Source of the DNA: an uncultured Bacteroidota bacterium
Lineage (GTDB): Bacteria; Bacteroidota; Bacteroidia; Bacteroidales; P3
Direction: 5' to 3'
DNA length: 64,000 bases
NCBI GenBank assembly: GCA_902774395.1
Contig: CACYIK010000003.1
Coordinates: forward strand, 124,551-188,550
The translations under genes were made by a program, and so were the position numbers. The number at the start of each line of letters is the position of its first letter. The first letter of the stretch is position 1. Below the pieces are notes generated by a model. The model saw nothing but the letters and a program-made list of their open reading frames with translations, made no database searches and was not told the DNA's origin. Positions 43,004 to 50,344 of the stretch are shown here, piece by piece.

Positions 43004-44043
43004 CCAGAATAGACACATCGAATTGGAAGGACTTTCGCATTGGAGACTTGTTTGTTGTTCTCAATGGTTCAGGTATTACTAAAAAAGAGATATATGAGCA
43101 TTCTGGGGAACTACCAGCCATACAAAGTGGCAAAGAAAACAATGGTTGTATTGGCTTTATAGATGAGAACTATTGCAGAAGTCGTAATTATAAGATTTCC
43201 GATGGCATGTGCCTAACGGTGGCCAGAAGCGGTTCTTCAGGGTTCGTTGCTTTTCAGTCAGAAAAGTGTGTTGTTGGTGATTCTGCTAAGATTCTGCAAC
43301 CCAAATTCTTGGCCAATCGGGAACGTCTTTTGTTTCTCCGTGTCATGCTGCTGGTCAATATGTCAAAGTATGCCTACGACGATAAAGTTACCTATGAGAA
43401 CTATGTCAATGATAGCATAAAACTACCAGTAGTACCAGAAGGTAATCCTGATTGGAACTATATAGAGTTATATATCAGAGATGTAGAAGAAAAACTTACT
43501 GACAGGATAGTCCTTCTTGGAAAGGAGAATAGCCAGCATAAGACAAATAGCAATAGTTGGGGAGTATTCAGAATTGGAGATTTGTTCCATATTGTCAAGG
43601 GGACACGTCTAACGAAAGCAAATATGATACCCGGCGACATTAACTTTATTGGGGCAAGTTCTATCAATAACGGTATTACCGCCCAGATTGGCAACAAAGA
43701 GCATATCCATCCTGCAAATACCATTACTGTAACTTATAACGGCTCAGTTGGTCAGGCTTTTTATCAACCCCAGCCATTCTGGGCTTCAGATGATGTGAAT
43801 GTTTTATACCCTAAGTTTGATTTGACACCAACAATAGCAATGTTTTTTCTCCCTGTCATACGACAGGTTGGAAAAAGATATGCATTCATTGATAAATGGG
43901 AATTGGAGACAATGGAGAAGGACGAAATACTTCTACCAACAAAAAATGGTCATCCCGATTGGAAGTATATGAATAACTACATAGAAAAAATCAGTAAAAA
44001 AGTCAATAATAAGAACTCCCTAATTCTCAAATTTCTGAATTAA
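43000..44043 (+). CDS. BcgI-like specificity subunit B (type I S-like)
   Basis: A 347-residue target-recognition subunit with two HsdS-type halves: each starts with a WxxFRIGDLF segment (WKDFRIGDLFVVLNG at ~10 and WGVFRIGDLFHIVKG at ~187), contains a recognition domain (LPAIQSGKENNGCIGFI; INFIGASSINNGI) and ends in a coiled helix preceded by LPVVPEGNPDWNYIE or LPTKNGHPDWKYM. This two-fold design reads a bipartite DNA site. It overlaps subunit A by four bases and ends before a terminator. Similar in length to BcgI B. Confidence 0.92.
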   Translation: MTRIDTSNWKDFRIGDLFVVLNGSGITKKEIYEHSGELPAIQSGKENNGCIGFIDENYCRSRNYKISDGMCLTVARSGSSGFVAFQSEKCVVGDSAKILQPKFLANRERLLFLRVMLLVNMSKYAYDDKVTYENYVNDSIKLPVVPEGNPDWNYIELYIRDVEEKLTDRIVLLGKENSQHKTNSNSWGVFRIGDLFHIVKGTRLTKANMIPGDINFIGASSINNGITAQIGNKEHIHPANTITVTYNGSVGQAFYQPQPFWASDDVNVLYPKFDLTPTIAMFFLPVIRQVGKRYAFIDKWELETMEKDEILLPTKNGHPDWKYMNNYIEKISKKVNNKNSLILKFLN

Positions 44044-44120
44044 GCCGTAAAAAAGAACTGAACGAAACACAGAAGAAATCGGAAATTGCATTTTTTTATT
44101 TCACAACAAGAAGGCTCCGC

Positions 44121-44155
44121 ACCCCGCGGACAACACCTGTGGGGTTCATTTTTTT
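44121..44155 (+). terminator. Terminator of the restriction operon
   Basis: ACCCCGC / GTGGGGT stem with an eleven-base loop, then TCATTTTTTT. Confidence 0.82.
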
Positions 44156-44181
44156 GAACGTTTCTTTTCAAAATTCTGTTA

Positions 44182-45300
44182 TCACATCACCATACCCGAC
44201 CTATCTTCTACCAGTTTACGGTCAAGGGTGATACGCTTAGGTTCGCCTGCGGCACCAGTGATGAAATACTGGCGAGCGAGGTCGTCCTTGAATTGTGAGG
44301 CGAAGGACGACTTGATACGGCTGCAGAGGACGTTGACGGAGTTCTTGGTGCTGTCGACAAGATCATCGATGCTCTGGTTCATCTTGTCAATATTTTCGCG
44401 TGGCGAGAGGAGGCTGTAAAGGTCGAAGAGTTCGCTGCGGTGGTCGCGCAGATGCTTGAAAAGCACACCCTCGAGATGGCGCAGGTAAAAGAAGTAGAGC
44501 GCCTTGGACAAGGGATTGAGCACAATCTCGCGGTTATTGTAGTCTGGCAACAGCAGGCGGAAGTCGTCGGTGATGAGCAGACGGCTGGGCTTGGGGTCGG
44601 GGAGCGAGAGGAGCCGCATCAATATGTTGGCAGGTACGCCTCTGGCGTACAGTTTATCTATCCTCTCTTGTATCTCCGACATGATTTCTATACTCTCCCT
44701 GTCGGCATCATAGCCATAGGCGGAACTTTCTTCGCTGACATGGGGCACGGAAAAGCCATCGTCACCGCCGCGGAACAGAATGTCGGCATTCAATAGGAAC
44801 GGTGGGAGGTAGTGGCGTAGAGCGTAGCTGAACTGGTGGGTGTCGGCATAGTCGAGGTCATAGCAGCAGAACACCTCTTGGCCGTCTTCGACAGTTCCTG
44901 GAGTATATGGCGCCTCGTTTCCATAGTCGGTGATGAGCATCATCGGGCGCCCGGTAGGAGGAATCTTGACGATGTGGTCGGTGATGGATTGATAGATGTC
45001 CTCGGCTGTGGGTTTAGGAATATCGGTTCCGGCGCTGTCGGGGAAACTGTACTGGAGGTAATCGTCCATATTCTCCAGCAGCATCGGGATATAGACGAAA
45101 GAGATATGATTCGACTCCAGCTTTTTGCGGATGTCGTCGTAGTGGTCGCGGATATAGTTGTTTATCCCTTCGTGGTAGGACTGCTCGTAGTAGATGGCGA
45201 TACACTGGCGGCGGGCAAAGAGTTCCGACAGCAGGGGGATGTCCTTGCGGATGCTGATGTACATCGTAGGATGCACGCGTATTTTCTCAAGGTCTATCAT
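44182..45300 (-). CDS. Unknown protein of the island
   Basis: A 372-residue product from the ATG at 45300 (MIDLEKIRVHPTMYISI). No signal peptide or membrane segment. The N-terminal 130 residues look alpha/beta (LFARRQCIAIYYEQ, HISFVYIPMLLENM), then PPTGRPMMLITDYGNE and FCCYDLDYADTHQFSYALRHYLPPFLLNADILFRGGDDGFSVP. The C-terminal third is helical with coiled character (NIDKMNQSIDDLVDSTKNSV). No family is recognised. More GC-rich than the restriction genes, suggesting a different origin. Its promoter is at 45340-45347. Confidence 0.78.
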   Translation of the reverse strand: MIDLEKIRVHPTMYISIRKDIPLLSELFARRQCIAIYYEQSYHEGINNYIRDHYDDIRKKLESNHISFVYIPMLLENMDDYLQYSFPDSAGTDIPKPTAEDIYQSITDHIVKIPPTGRPMMLITDYGNEAPYTPGTVEDGQEVFCCYDLDYADTHQFSYALRHYLPPFLLNADILFRGGDDGFSVPHVSEESSAYGYDADRESIEIMSEIQERIDKLYARGVPANILMRLLSLPDPKPSRLLITDDFRLLLPDYNNREIVLNPLSKALYFFYLRHLEGVLFKHLRDHRSELFDLYSLLSPRENIDKMNQSIDDLVDSTKNSVNVLCSRIKSSFASQFKDDLARQYFITGAAGEPKRITLDRKLVEDRSGMVM

Positions 45301-45339
45301 TGTCGTTGCAGGTCTTTGTGGATGCCAAAAATGATTTTG

Positions 45340-45347
45340 CAAAGATA
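45340..45347 (-). promoter_or_regulatory. -7 box for the 44182-45300 gene
   Basis: TATCTTTG on the minus strand, a TAnnTTTG match 39 bases before the ATG. Confidence 0.72.
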
Positions 45348-45393
45348 CGAAAGTTTTTTGAAACGAACAGGATGCCGCCCTTGATGTACATGA

Positions 45394-45774
45394 GGTGTTT
45401 TTAACAAAAAACTCCAAGAGGATGTTGCATCTAACCTGGTCCATGACAGTAAAACTGCTTCACCACAACCTCAAGGAGAGATTGTAAAAATACTACAAAA
45501 AATTGTATCTGCCCAAAATAATTTACAAAACACTGAAAACAAGAATGGTGTATTGCTCCGCAGTCTTGACCCCGAGAGCGACAACGTGGTAGACAATGCA
45601 GAAGTTGGCGCTCATCCGCTCTCCGACCGTGAGAAGGTTGCCAAGGTGGAGGAGGTCTACCGCTCCATGCATCCGAGTGGCATGCGCGAGCGAAATCATT
45701 TTTGCAAGCCTTGCAGAAATCGGGAGGCAAAGGTAAATAGTAGTACTTTTGCAGCGAGAAAGAGAGGTCATTGA
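45394..45774 (+). pseudogene. Possible gene remnant
   Basis: An open frame of 126 codons without ATG that reads like protein: GEIVKILQKIVSAQNNLQN, LLRSLDPESDNVVDNAEVGAHPL, DREKVAKVEEVYRSMHPSG, ending RKRGH. It has no start near the 5' end (TTG at 45553 is a late candidate) and a coding-like frame 0 just upstream suggests a frameshift. No family is recognised. It could be the tail of a gene cut when the island was assembled. Chance openness cannot be excluded. Confidence 0.4.
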
Positions 45775-45955
45775 AAGAATGAAAAGGTAGTGATTGCCGT
45801 TGCGAGAGGTTGATTTGATTATACCGAGGGGCTCTTTTGAAAACACCTAAGTTTGGAGCCGGTTGATCCCGGTCTTGAACTCCGAACTATACAATTGTTT
45901 CATTATCCACTCAATGGGTTCAAATATGTTTTGTCAATATGTCTTTGCACCTTGA

Positions 45956-46344
45956 AAGGACGATGCTCCACCCGTTACGGACGTAAGTGTAGGGGATTTA
46001 AACAAATCATCTATGCGTTGTGAGATAGTCCAATTGCATACACGTTGGATGTATGATTCCATATACAAGGCAACAAACACCTTGCAAACGGCATCCTACC
46101 TTAATTTGAAAAGTAGAGAACAGGGATGCCCCACCCCGTTTCGGACGTAGAGAGCTTGGGGGTCGGGATATACTTCGCAATTGTGGCGAAACGAAAAATC
46201 CCGAACAACATTAGCTCGTTGGGAGCTACCTGTTCTCTTGGTTAGGGGTCACTTATTAGTAAAGTCCACTGACTTGGTCCGAAGATTACCAAATGATAAC
46301 GTCAGCGGAATTGCACCGCTGTTTATCATAGCGACCTTTTTTTT
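45956..46344 (+). ncRNA. Candidate structured non-coding RNA with two related domains
   Basis: No open frame, but many perfect helices. Domain I is closed by AAGG..GATGC (45956-45966) with GCATC..CCTT (46091-46102) and holds hairpins CATACA/TGTATG and CAAGG/CCTTG. Domain II is closed by a 10-bp helix, AGAGAACAGG (46115) with CCTGTTCTCT (46229), and holds CGGGAT/ATCCCG, TTCGC/GCGAA and TAGCTC/GAGCTA. Both domains start with GATGCYCCACCC..CGTTWCGGACGTA. A final hairpin (ATGATAA/TTATCAT, CAGCGG/CCGCTG, GGTC/GACC) is followed by eight T, like a terminator. An extra hairpin may lie at 45855-45893. It is not a tRNA, tmRNA, RNase P or retron I can recognise. Confidence 0.65.
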
Positions 46345-46368
46345 AACAGAGAATAACGCATAGAAACT

Positions 46369-47007
46369 ATGGACACATTGAATTGGGCTGAAAAGCAAAA
46401 CATATTCTGCGATGAGTGCTTCTCGATACCGCTACCCAACGAGGATTGGGAGAGGACGACCGAGCACAAGGCGTCGTACGCCTTGGAGACGAACCTTAAG
46501 CAGAGCCAAGATTTGCGCTACTGCTGCGTGTATAAGGGTATCTTCATTAACTCGAAGAATAAAAAAAACATACAGGAGCTTATCAACTATAAGACGGTGA
46601 AAGGGATAATGTCGTGCCTCGTGTCGCTCAAAGAAGAGGATTACGCCGATGTGCTCTCTATCATCATGTCGTTCTACAATAGGTACAGGAAGAAAACGGT
46701 TGTCGTCATCCCGCCGATGTTTCGGCAGCGGCAATGGAACAAGTTCAAGGAATACCATCTGTCGTTTTTCCTGACGGAACTGGGGAAACGGAACATCCCG
46801 TTTTGTGAGACGTTGAACGCGGGAATGCTGAAGAAGCAGGGGAAGTATGTGATTGTGTTCAGCGTGGCTACGACGAAAGAGCTGCTGGAGACGGTGCTTC
46901 ACGACTACCTGACGGTGGGCGACTACAATAACAACGGTTTCCTGTCGCTGTCGTTCTTTTACGGCGAGCATCACCACTGCCTGAAGAATGTGTATCCAGT
47001 GGGGTAG
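46369..47007 (+). CDS. Unknown protein downstream of the structured RNA
   Basis: A 212-residue product starting 25 bases after the T-run that ends the putative RNA. No signal peptide or membrane segment. It is basic and mixed alpha/beta: YALETNLKQSQDLRYCCVYKGIF, MSCLVSLKEEDYADVLSIIMSFYNRYRKKTVVVIPPMFRQRQWNKFKEY, LGKRNIPFCETLNAGMLKKQGKYVIVFSV. Short Cys-containing start (IFCDECFSIPLP). No known family is recognised. A strong terminator follows at 47017-47088, so RNA and protein form one isolated transcription unit, possibly with read-through from the RNA. Confidence 0.75.
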   Translation: MDTLNWAEKQNIFCDECFSIPLPNEDWERTTEHKASYALETNLKQSQDLRYCCVYKGIFINSKNKKNIQELINYKTVKGIMSCLVSLKEEDYADVLSIIMSFYNRYRKKTVVVIPPMFRQRQWNKFKEYHLSFFLTELGKRNIPFCETLNAGMLKKQGKYVIVFSVATTKELLETVLHDYLTVGDYNNNGFLSLSFFYGEHHHCLKNVYPVG

Positions 47008-47016
47008 CAGCTAATC

Positions 47017-47088
47017 GAGTTGTTGGTTGAGCGGGGGAGAGGATTATTTATGTCGTCTCCATGTGTCCCTTCCAACAACTCCTTTTTT
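47017..47088 (+). terminator. Terminator after the 46369 gene
   Basis: A perfect 10-bp outer stem GAGTTGTTGG / CCAACAACTC enclosing ~45 bases with an inner GGGGGAGAGG region, followed by CTTTTTT. Confidence 0.88.
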
Positions 47089-47098
47089 AGTAACTATT

Positions 47099-47737
47099 AT
47101 GAAAATTAACGATAATTCATACTATATCAGATACGGGTTATATAAGGGTAAGGAATATGCCAATATGACCCACTATATCAAGGTTTGGTGGAATGGATAT
47201 CGAATTGATACATTTGATTTCGGATGTGGCTATATAGGTTTTGAAGATGCAAGTTGGAACGGTATCGATCCGGATGAATTTGATGTAGGGAAACCTGTTC
47301 GGAAGCAATATTTCAGCAAGTGGAAACGAAGGGTGACAATGTGTCAGAAAAAGATAGAACAGATGGCTAAACAGAATGCTATTCCTTTTAAAGGGGAACT
47401 GACGGTCGGAGATTGCTTATACATTCCCTCGAAAGACATTTACATTGCGGAATGGATGGAAGAGTTTGACGAGGACATATCCAAGGAAGAAGGATCTTAT
47501 CTTGATTTCGATTTGATTCATATAACAAGCACCCATCCGGAACTTCAGGGAACAGTGGTTTATATTGATAGATACCGCAACGAGTTCTTTTCGGAGCCCA
47601 AATCTCTTGAAAATTTTAGGGAAAGTATTGAAAAATCTTTTTATATTCCACAAGGAGTATTTGACAATGCCGCGAACCATCTAATCAAGGTGTCATCAGA
47701 GATTCTGGAAGAAATAAAAAAGGAGTATTACGCGTAA
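47099..47737 (+). CDS. Unknown protein of the island
   Basis: A 212-residue product from the ATG at 47099, AT-rich. No signal peptide or membrane helix. Aromatic-rich N-terminal half (YYIRYGLYKGKEYANMTHYIKVWWNGYRIDTFDFGCGYIGFEDASW) and acidic C-terminal half ending IKVSSEILEEIKKEYYA. No family recognised. It starts eleven bases after the T-run of the terminator at 47017-47088. Confidence 0.72.
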   Translation: MKINDNSYYIRYGLYKGKEYANMTHYIKVWWNGYRIDTFDFGCGYIGFEDASWNGIDPDEFDVGKPVRKQYFSKWKRRVTMCQKKIEQMAKQNAIPFKGELTVGDCLYIPSKDIYIAEWMEEFDEDISKEEGSYLDFDLIHITSTHPELQGTVVYIDRYRNEFFSEPKSLENFRESIEKSFYIPQGVFDNAANHLIKVSSEILEEIKKEYYA

Positions 47738-47820
47738 ACAACTGAATAATTATGGAACAAAGCACATTTAAATTCACGAGTTTGCTGCTCATTCAATAGG
47801 GAAAAACGGAAGGGGTATTT

Positions 47821-48432
47821 ATGGTTGATTTCAACTACGAAGAGGAAGTAAAAAAGCGGATGCGAAAACTCGAGAGGCTACATCAAGCCTTCGCGGCACA
47901 AGACCTCGAAAGCGGAGGACTTCAAGACCTGAAAAAGGCAGCCTTCGAATATTGCAAAAGTGGGTATTGCTCACAATCCGAGCTTAAAAGATACCTCAAT
48001 GTGAGATTCGGGGAAATGACGACGGAGTATTTCGGCACCGACACAGAGAAGATTGACGCTGTGTTGGATGCGCTGTGGAACACTCCATATTTCGACTGGG
48101 ATAGCGAGCAAGAATACACATTCAGCACTTGGGCATTGACTTTTTCGACAGAAGAATCGAAGCGGATGTATCGAGACCTGGTAGACTTGAAGAACAGCTG
48201 GAAGAAGATGTACTACGAAACCGTGGAGAAATACAACAAACTCAAAAACAAAGGGGCAAACGACGAACTGAAAGAGAAACTGGAGATGCTGAATCAGTCG
48301 ATAAGCGACGTGCTGGACAACTGGGACGAGGAGGACGACCGCCCAATGGAGTACTCACCGATGTGTGTAGATGACGAGTATGAATACAACGGGAAGATAA
48401 TACCAGGAACGCCGGGGATGATGATAGATTAG
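47821..48432 (+). CDS. Unknown helical protein of the island
   Basis: A 203-residue, highly charged product. Mostly helical: an N-terminal coiled segment (YEEEVKKRMRKLERLHQAFA), a middle with WNTPYFDWDSEQEY and STEESKRMYRDLVDLKNSWKKMY, a second coiled coil (KLKNKGANDELKEKLEMLNQ) and an acidic tail rich in Asp/Glu ending GTPGMMID. No family recognised. It follows the 47099 gene by 83 bases without an obvious promoter, so probably the same transcript. Confidence 0.72.
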   Translation: MVDFNYEEEVKKRMRKLERLHQAFAAQDLESGGLQDLKKAAFEYCKSGYCSQSELKRYLNVRFGEMTTEYFGTDTEKIDAVLDALWNTPYFDWDSEQEYTFSTWALTFSTEESKRMYRDLVDLKNSWKKMYYETVEKYNKLKNKGANDELKEKLEMLNQSISDVLDNWDEEDDRPMEYSPMCVDDEYEYNGKIIPGTPGMMID

Positions 48433-49148
48433 AGCCATTAAGAGCAGAAACTCTAATGAAGAACTGAACGCATGGATTTTGACACCCCCCGTTTATCATT
48501 TTCGGACAAGGACTCTATGCATGCTTAAGTTAAGGACGCCTCAAAATGGCTCTATATAAATCGCCCGATATGGATATATCCCGTGATTGTGGCGGGAGGA
48601 AGATTCCACAAGGGCGATAGGGTGATGCCTCTGTGTGGCTTGGATTCTTTCCTGGCAGCAGTTTGAAGGGTGTCACCCTTATTGAAAAGATTGGTGTGGA
48701 GATGACCTCCCTTTTGAGGGTGTCTCTCGTCCGGTCGCCGGAGCACCCAGCTGAAAAGACAGGCATGCGTAGGGCTGGAAAGGTCACCAGCCGTTTCGAA
48801 AGAAGGCCGTATGAGGGAAAGGACCGCCCCTCACGCATCGCTTGTCTTTTTTACAAAAGACCGGAAGCGACAGCCCTGCCTCCTTAATTGTTTTCAGGGG
48901 TTACTCGGGTGGAAGCAGATCTTTCGGAAACGGTGCTTTGCGGAGTAGCAATGTCATTCCGCTTGCCTCCATTGGAGGTCTTGTCAGTGTCCGTCGTATT
49001 GACGAGGGCATTGTTTCTTTGTGGGTTGGTCATATTTTGGTCATATTTTAGAAGTTTTGTTTGTCAAAACGACCATATTCAAACAGTTTCAAAAACACTT
49101 AAAGCAAACAATATCAACCAATAAAGAATAATAAGGTATTTTTTCCAG
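48433..49148. other. Gene-free right end of the island, partly structured
   Basis: No gene is supported. Bases 48530-48860 are GC-rich with several short inverted repeats (GGGTGTCACCC, GGTCGCCGG, CTTTTTTACAAAAG) and might encode an RNA or a decayed gene; open frames on both strands here lack protein character. On the minus strand near 48890-49040 a 49-codon frame starts ATGACCAACCCAC and ends before the GC-rich part; its low-complexity product (rich in Thr, Asn, Ser) is not convincing. The inner repeat at 49026-49047 follows. Confidence 0.45.
49026..49047 (+). repeat. Right inner direct repeat of the island
   Basis: TTGGTCATATTTTGGTCA followed by TATT; it matches the copy at 39654-39675 with one difference over 22 bases. 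Confidence 0.8.
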
Positions 49149-49165
49149 AGTCACTCCCGGGGTAC
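49149..49165 (+). other. attR (tRNA-Leu 3' end copy)
   Basis: AGTCACTCCCGGGGTAC, 16 of 17 bases identical to the tRNA-Leu 3' end at 39570-39586. No other part of a tRNA is present here. Confidence 0.82.
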
Positions 49166-49175
49166 TGAGGTGAAC

Positions 49176-49440
49176 TTTGTGGCGGGGTTCGCTCCAGCCC
49201 TCTGCACCATGACCATGCTAGCGTCGCGTTCCCCGCCAAGAGGAAAGCGGACTTTTTTATTTGTGGCGGGGTTCGCTCCAGCCCTCTGTGCCACGACCAT
49301 GCTAGCGTCGCGTTCCCCGCCAAGAGGAAAGCGGACTTTTTTTTTGTGGCGGGGTTCGCTCCAGCCCTCTGCGCCATGACCATGCTAGCGTCGCGTTCCC
49401 CGCCGAGAGGAAAGCGGACTTTTTTTTTGTGGCGGAGTAC
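49176..49440. repeat. 83-84 base tandem repeat, three copies plus a partial
   Basis: Units begin at 49176, 49260, 49343 and 49426 (partial). Each reads TTTGTGGCGGGGTTCGC, then CCAGCCCTCTGC, then GCTAGCGTCGCGTTCCCCGCC, and ends in AGAGGAAAGCGGAC and a T-run. Within each unit GGCGGGG can pair with CCCCGCC, giving a hairpin followed by T, like a row of terminators. The copies are nearly identical, with differences at a few single bases. Confidence 0.95.
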
Positions 49441-49471
49441 GAAAAAATTTGGATTTTTCGAAAGAAAGGTG

Positions 49472-49479
49472 TACCTTTG
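49472..49479 (+). promoter_or_regulatory. -7 box for the ferritin-like gene
   Basis: TACCTTTG matches TAnnTTTG, 62 bases upstream of the ATG at 49534. Confidence 0.7.
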
Positions 49480-49565
49480 CACTTATGTCTAGAAAGCAAT
49501 AATTACCGTTAAACATTTAAAATACAAAACATTATGACCAAAAAGAAGCATTAAAGAATTTCGCC

Positions 49566-49994
49566 ATGCTTGGCGCTGGTTGGTTCGGTAACAGCAAACA
49601 GCATTTCGCCTTCTCGGCTTATTGCCGCATGCAGGGCTGGAACAAACTGGCCGACAAATGGAAAGAGGAAGCCGAAGAGGAATGGGACGAGGCCGAAGAG
49701 GTCCTCAACCGCCTCGTCGAGCTCGGCTACAAACCCGCCGAGTTGCAGAAGCTGATGAAGACCATGGAGTTCCCCTTCTACGACGACCCCAAAAAACAGA
49801 TCGAGAGCGGCTACAACCCCGAGGCCATAAAGATGATGAACGAGATGGCCGCCGCCTTCGCCGACGACTACATCACCCAGAAACTCATCCAGAAATGGAT
49901 CGAGGGCGAGAAGGCCCACATGGACTGGGAGGCCCAGTACCTCAACTACATCAAGAAACTCGGCTACGAGAACTTCCTCACCGCAATGATGTAA
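49566..49994 (+). CDS. Ferritin-like protein, apparent frameshift at the 5' end
   Basis: The 142-residue frame from the ATG at 49566 is a four-helix ferritin-like fold: FAFSAYCRMQGWNKLADKWKEEAEEEWDEAEEVLNRLVELG (helices A-B) and DDYITQKLIQKWIEGEKAHMDWEAQYLNYIKKLG (helices C-D, with an ExxH iron site in EKAH). The N-terminus continues upstream in frame without a start (KEALKNFA). The ATG at 49534 would join it if two bases were removed from the AAAAA run (giving MTKEALKNFAMLGAGWF). Either a real frameshift, a slippage-prone tract or a sequencing error. Family level (bacterioferritin-like) is tentative. Confidence 0.72.
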   Translation: MLGAGWFGNSKQHFAFSAYCRMQGWNKLADKWKEEAEEEWDEAEEVLNRLVELGYKPAELQKLMKTMEFPFYDDPKKQIESGYNPEAIKMMNEMAAAFADDYITQKLIQKWIEGEKAHMDWEAQYLNYIKKLGYENFLTAMM

Positions 49995-50029
49995 TAGTAT
50001 GTTGAAAGGGGGTGAAAGGACCGCTCCGC

Positions 50030-50340
50030 TTAAAAGATTTAAAGATAAAAAGTTGTGTAACCTTTTAAACTCTTAAACCTTTAAACCTCTTAAACCTTTC
50101 AAACCTCTTAAACCTTTAAACCTTTTGATCTTTTAAACTTTTAAACCTTTTAAACCTTTCAAACCCTTTAAACCTTTTAAACCTTTTAAACCTTTCAAAC
50201 CTTTCAAACCCTTTAAACCCTTTAAACCCTTTAAACCCTTTAAACCTTTTAAACCTTTTAAACCTTTCAAACCTTTCAAACCCTTTAAACCCTTTAAACC
50301 TTTTAAACCTCTTAAACCTCTTAAACCTCTTAAACCCAAT
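50030..50340. repeat. 300-base TTTAAACC array
   Basis: About 30 degenerate copies of a nine- to ten-base unit (CTTTTAAAC, CCTTTAAAC, CTTTCAAAC, CTCTTAAAC), largest word array of the window, with a short mirror segment at its left end (CGCTTAAAAGATTTAAAG). It separates the ferritin-like gene from the mini winged-helix gene. Confidence 0.95.
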
Positions 50341-50344
50341 ATCC

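Larger units (their letters stand above)
39570..49165 (+). mobile_element. Integrated island at tRNA-Leu, integrase lost
   Basis: Bounded by a 17-base direct repeat (16 identical) of the tRNA-Leu 3' end: AGTCCCTCCCGGGGTAC at 39570 and AGTCACTCCCGGGGTAC at 49149. A second near-perfect direct repeat, TTGGTCATAATTTGGTCA (with ATATT following), lies inside each end (39654-39675 and 49026-49047) and could be integrase arm sites. Content: RhuM-like protein, BcgI-like restriction system, several unknown genes and a structured RNA candidate. Most genes are AT-richer than the chromosome. No integrase, relaxase or phage structural gene is present, so the element looks immobile now. Confidence 0.85.

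Noticed and set aside
41084..44043. Classical type I restriction system
   Set aside because: No HsdR is present and subunit A already contains a nuclease-like pattern; subunit sizes match BcgI better.
45850..45900. tRNA-like fragment (GAGTTCAAGACC on the minus strand)
   Set aside because: A T-loop-like string is present, but flanking bases do not form a T stem or acceptor stem.
45956..46344. Type III toxin-antitoxin RNA (ToxIN-like), retron or group I intron
   Set aside because: The two repeats are ~160 bases apart rather than a tight tandem of ~35; the partner protein shows no ToxN or reverse-transcriptase motif; a GAGATAGTCC stretch resembling a group I intron element has no matching upstream partner strand.
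49176..49440. CRISPR array
   Set aside because: The units are contiguous 83-84 base copies with no variable spacers, and no cas gene is present.
50030..50340. Leucine/lysine/glycine repeat protein on the minus strand
   Set aside because: The frames GLKGLKGLK and KRFKRFKGF are just translations of the TTTAAACC array; there is no unique flanking coding sequence.
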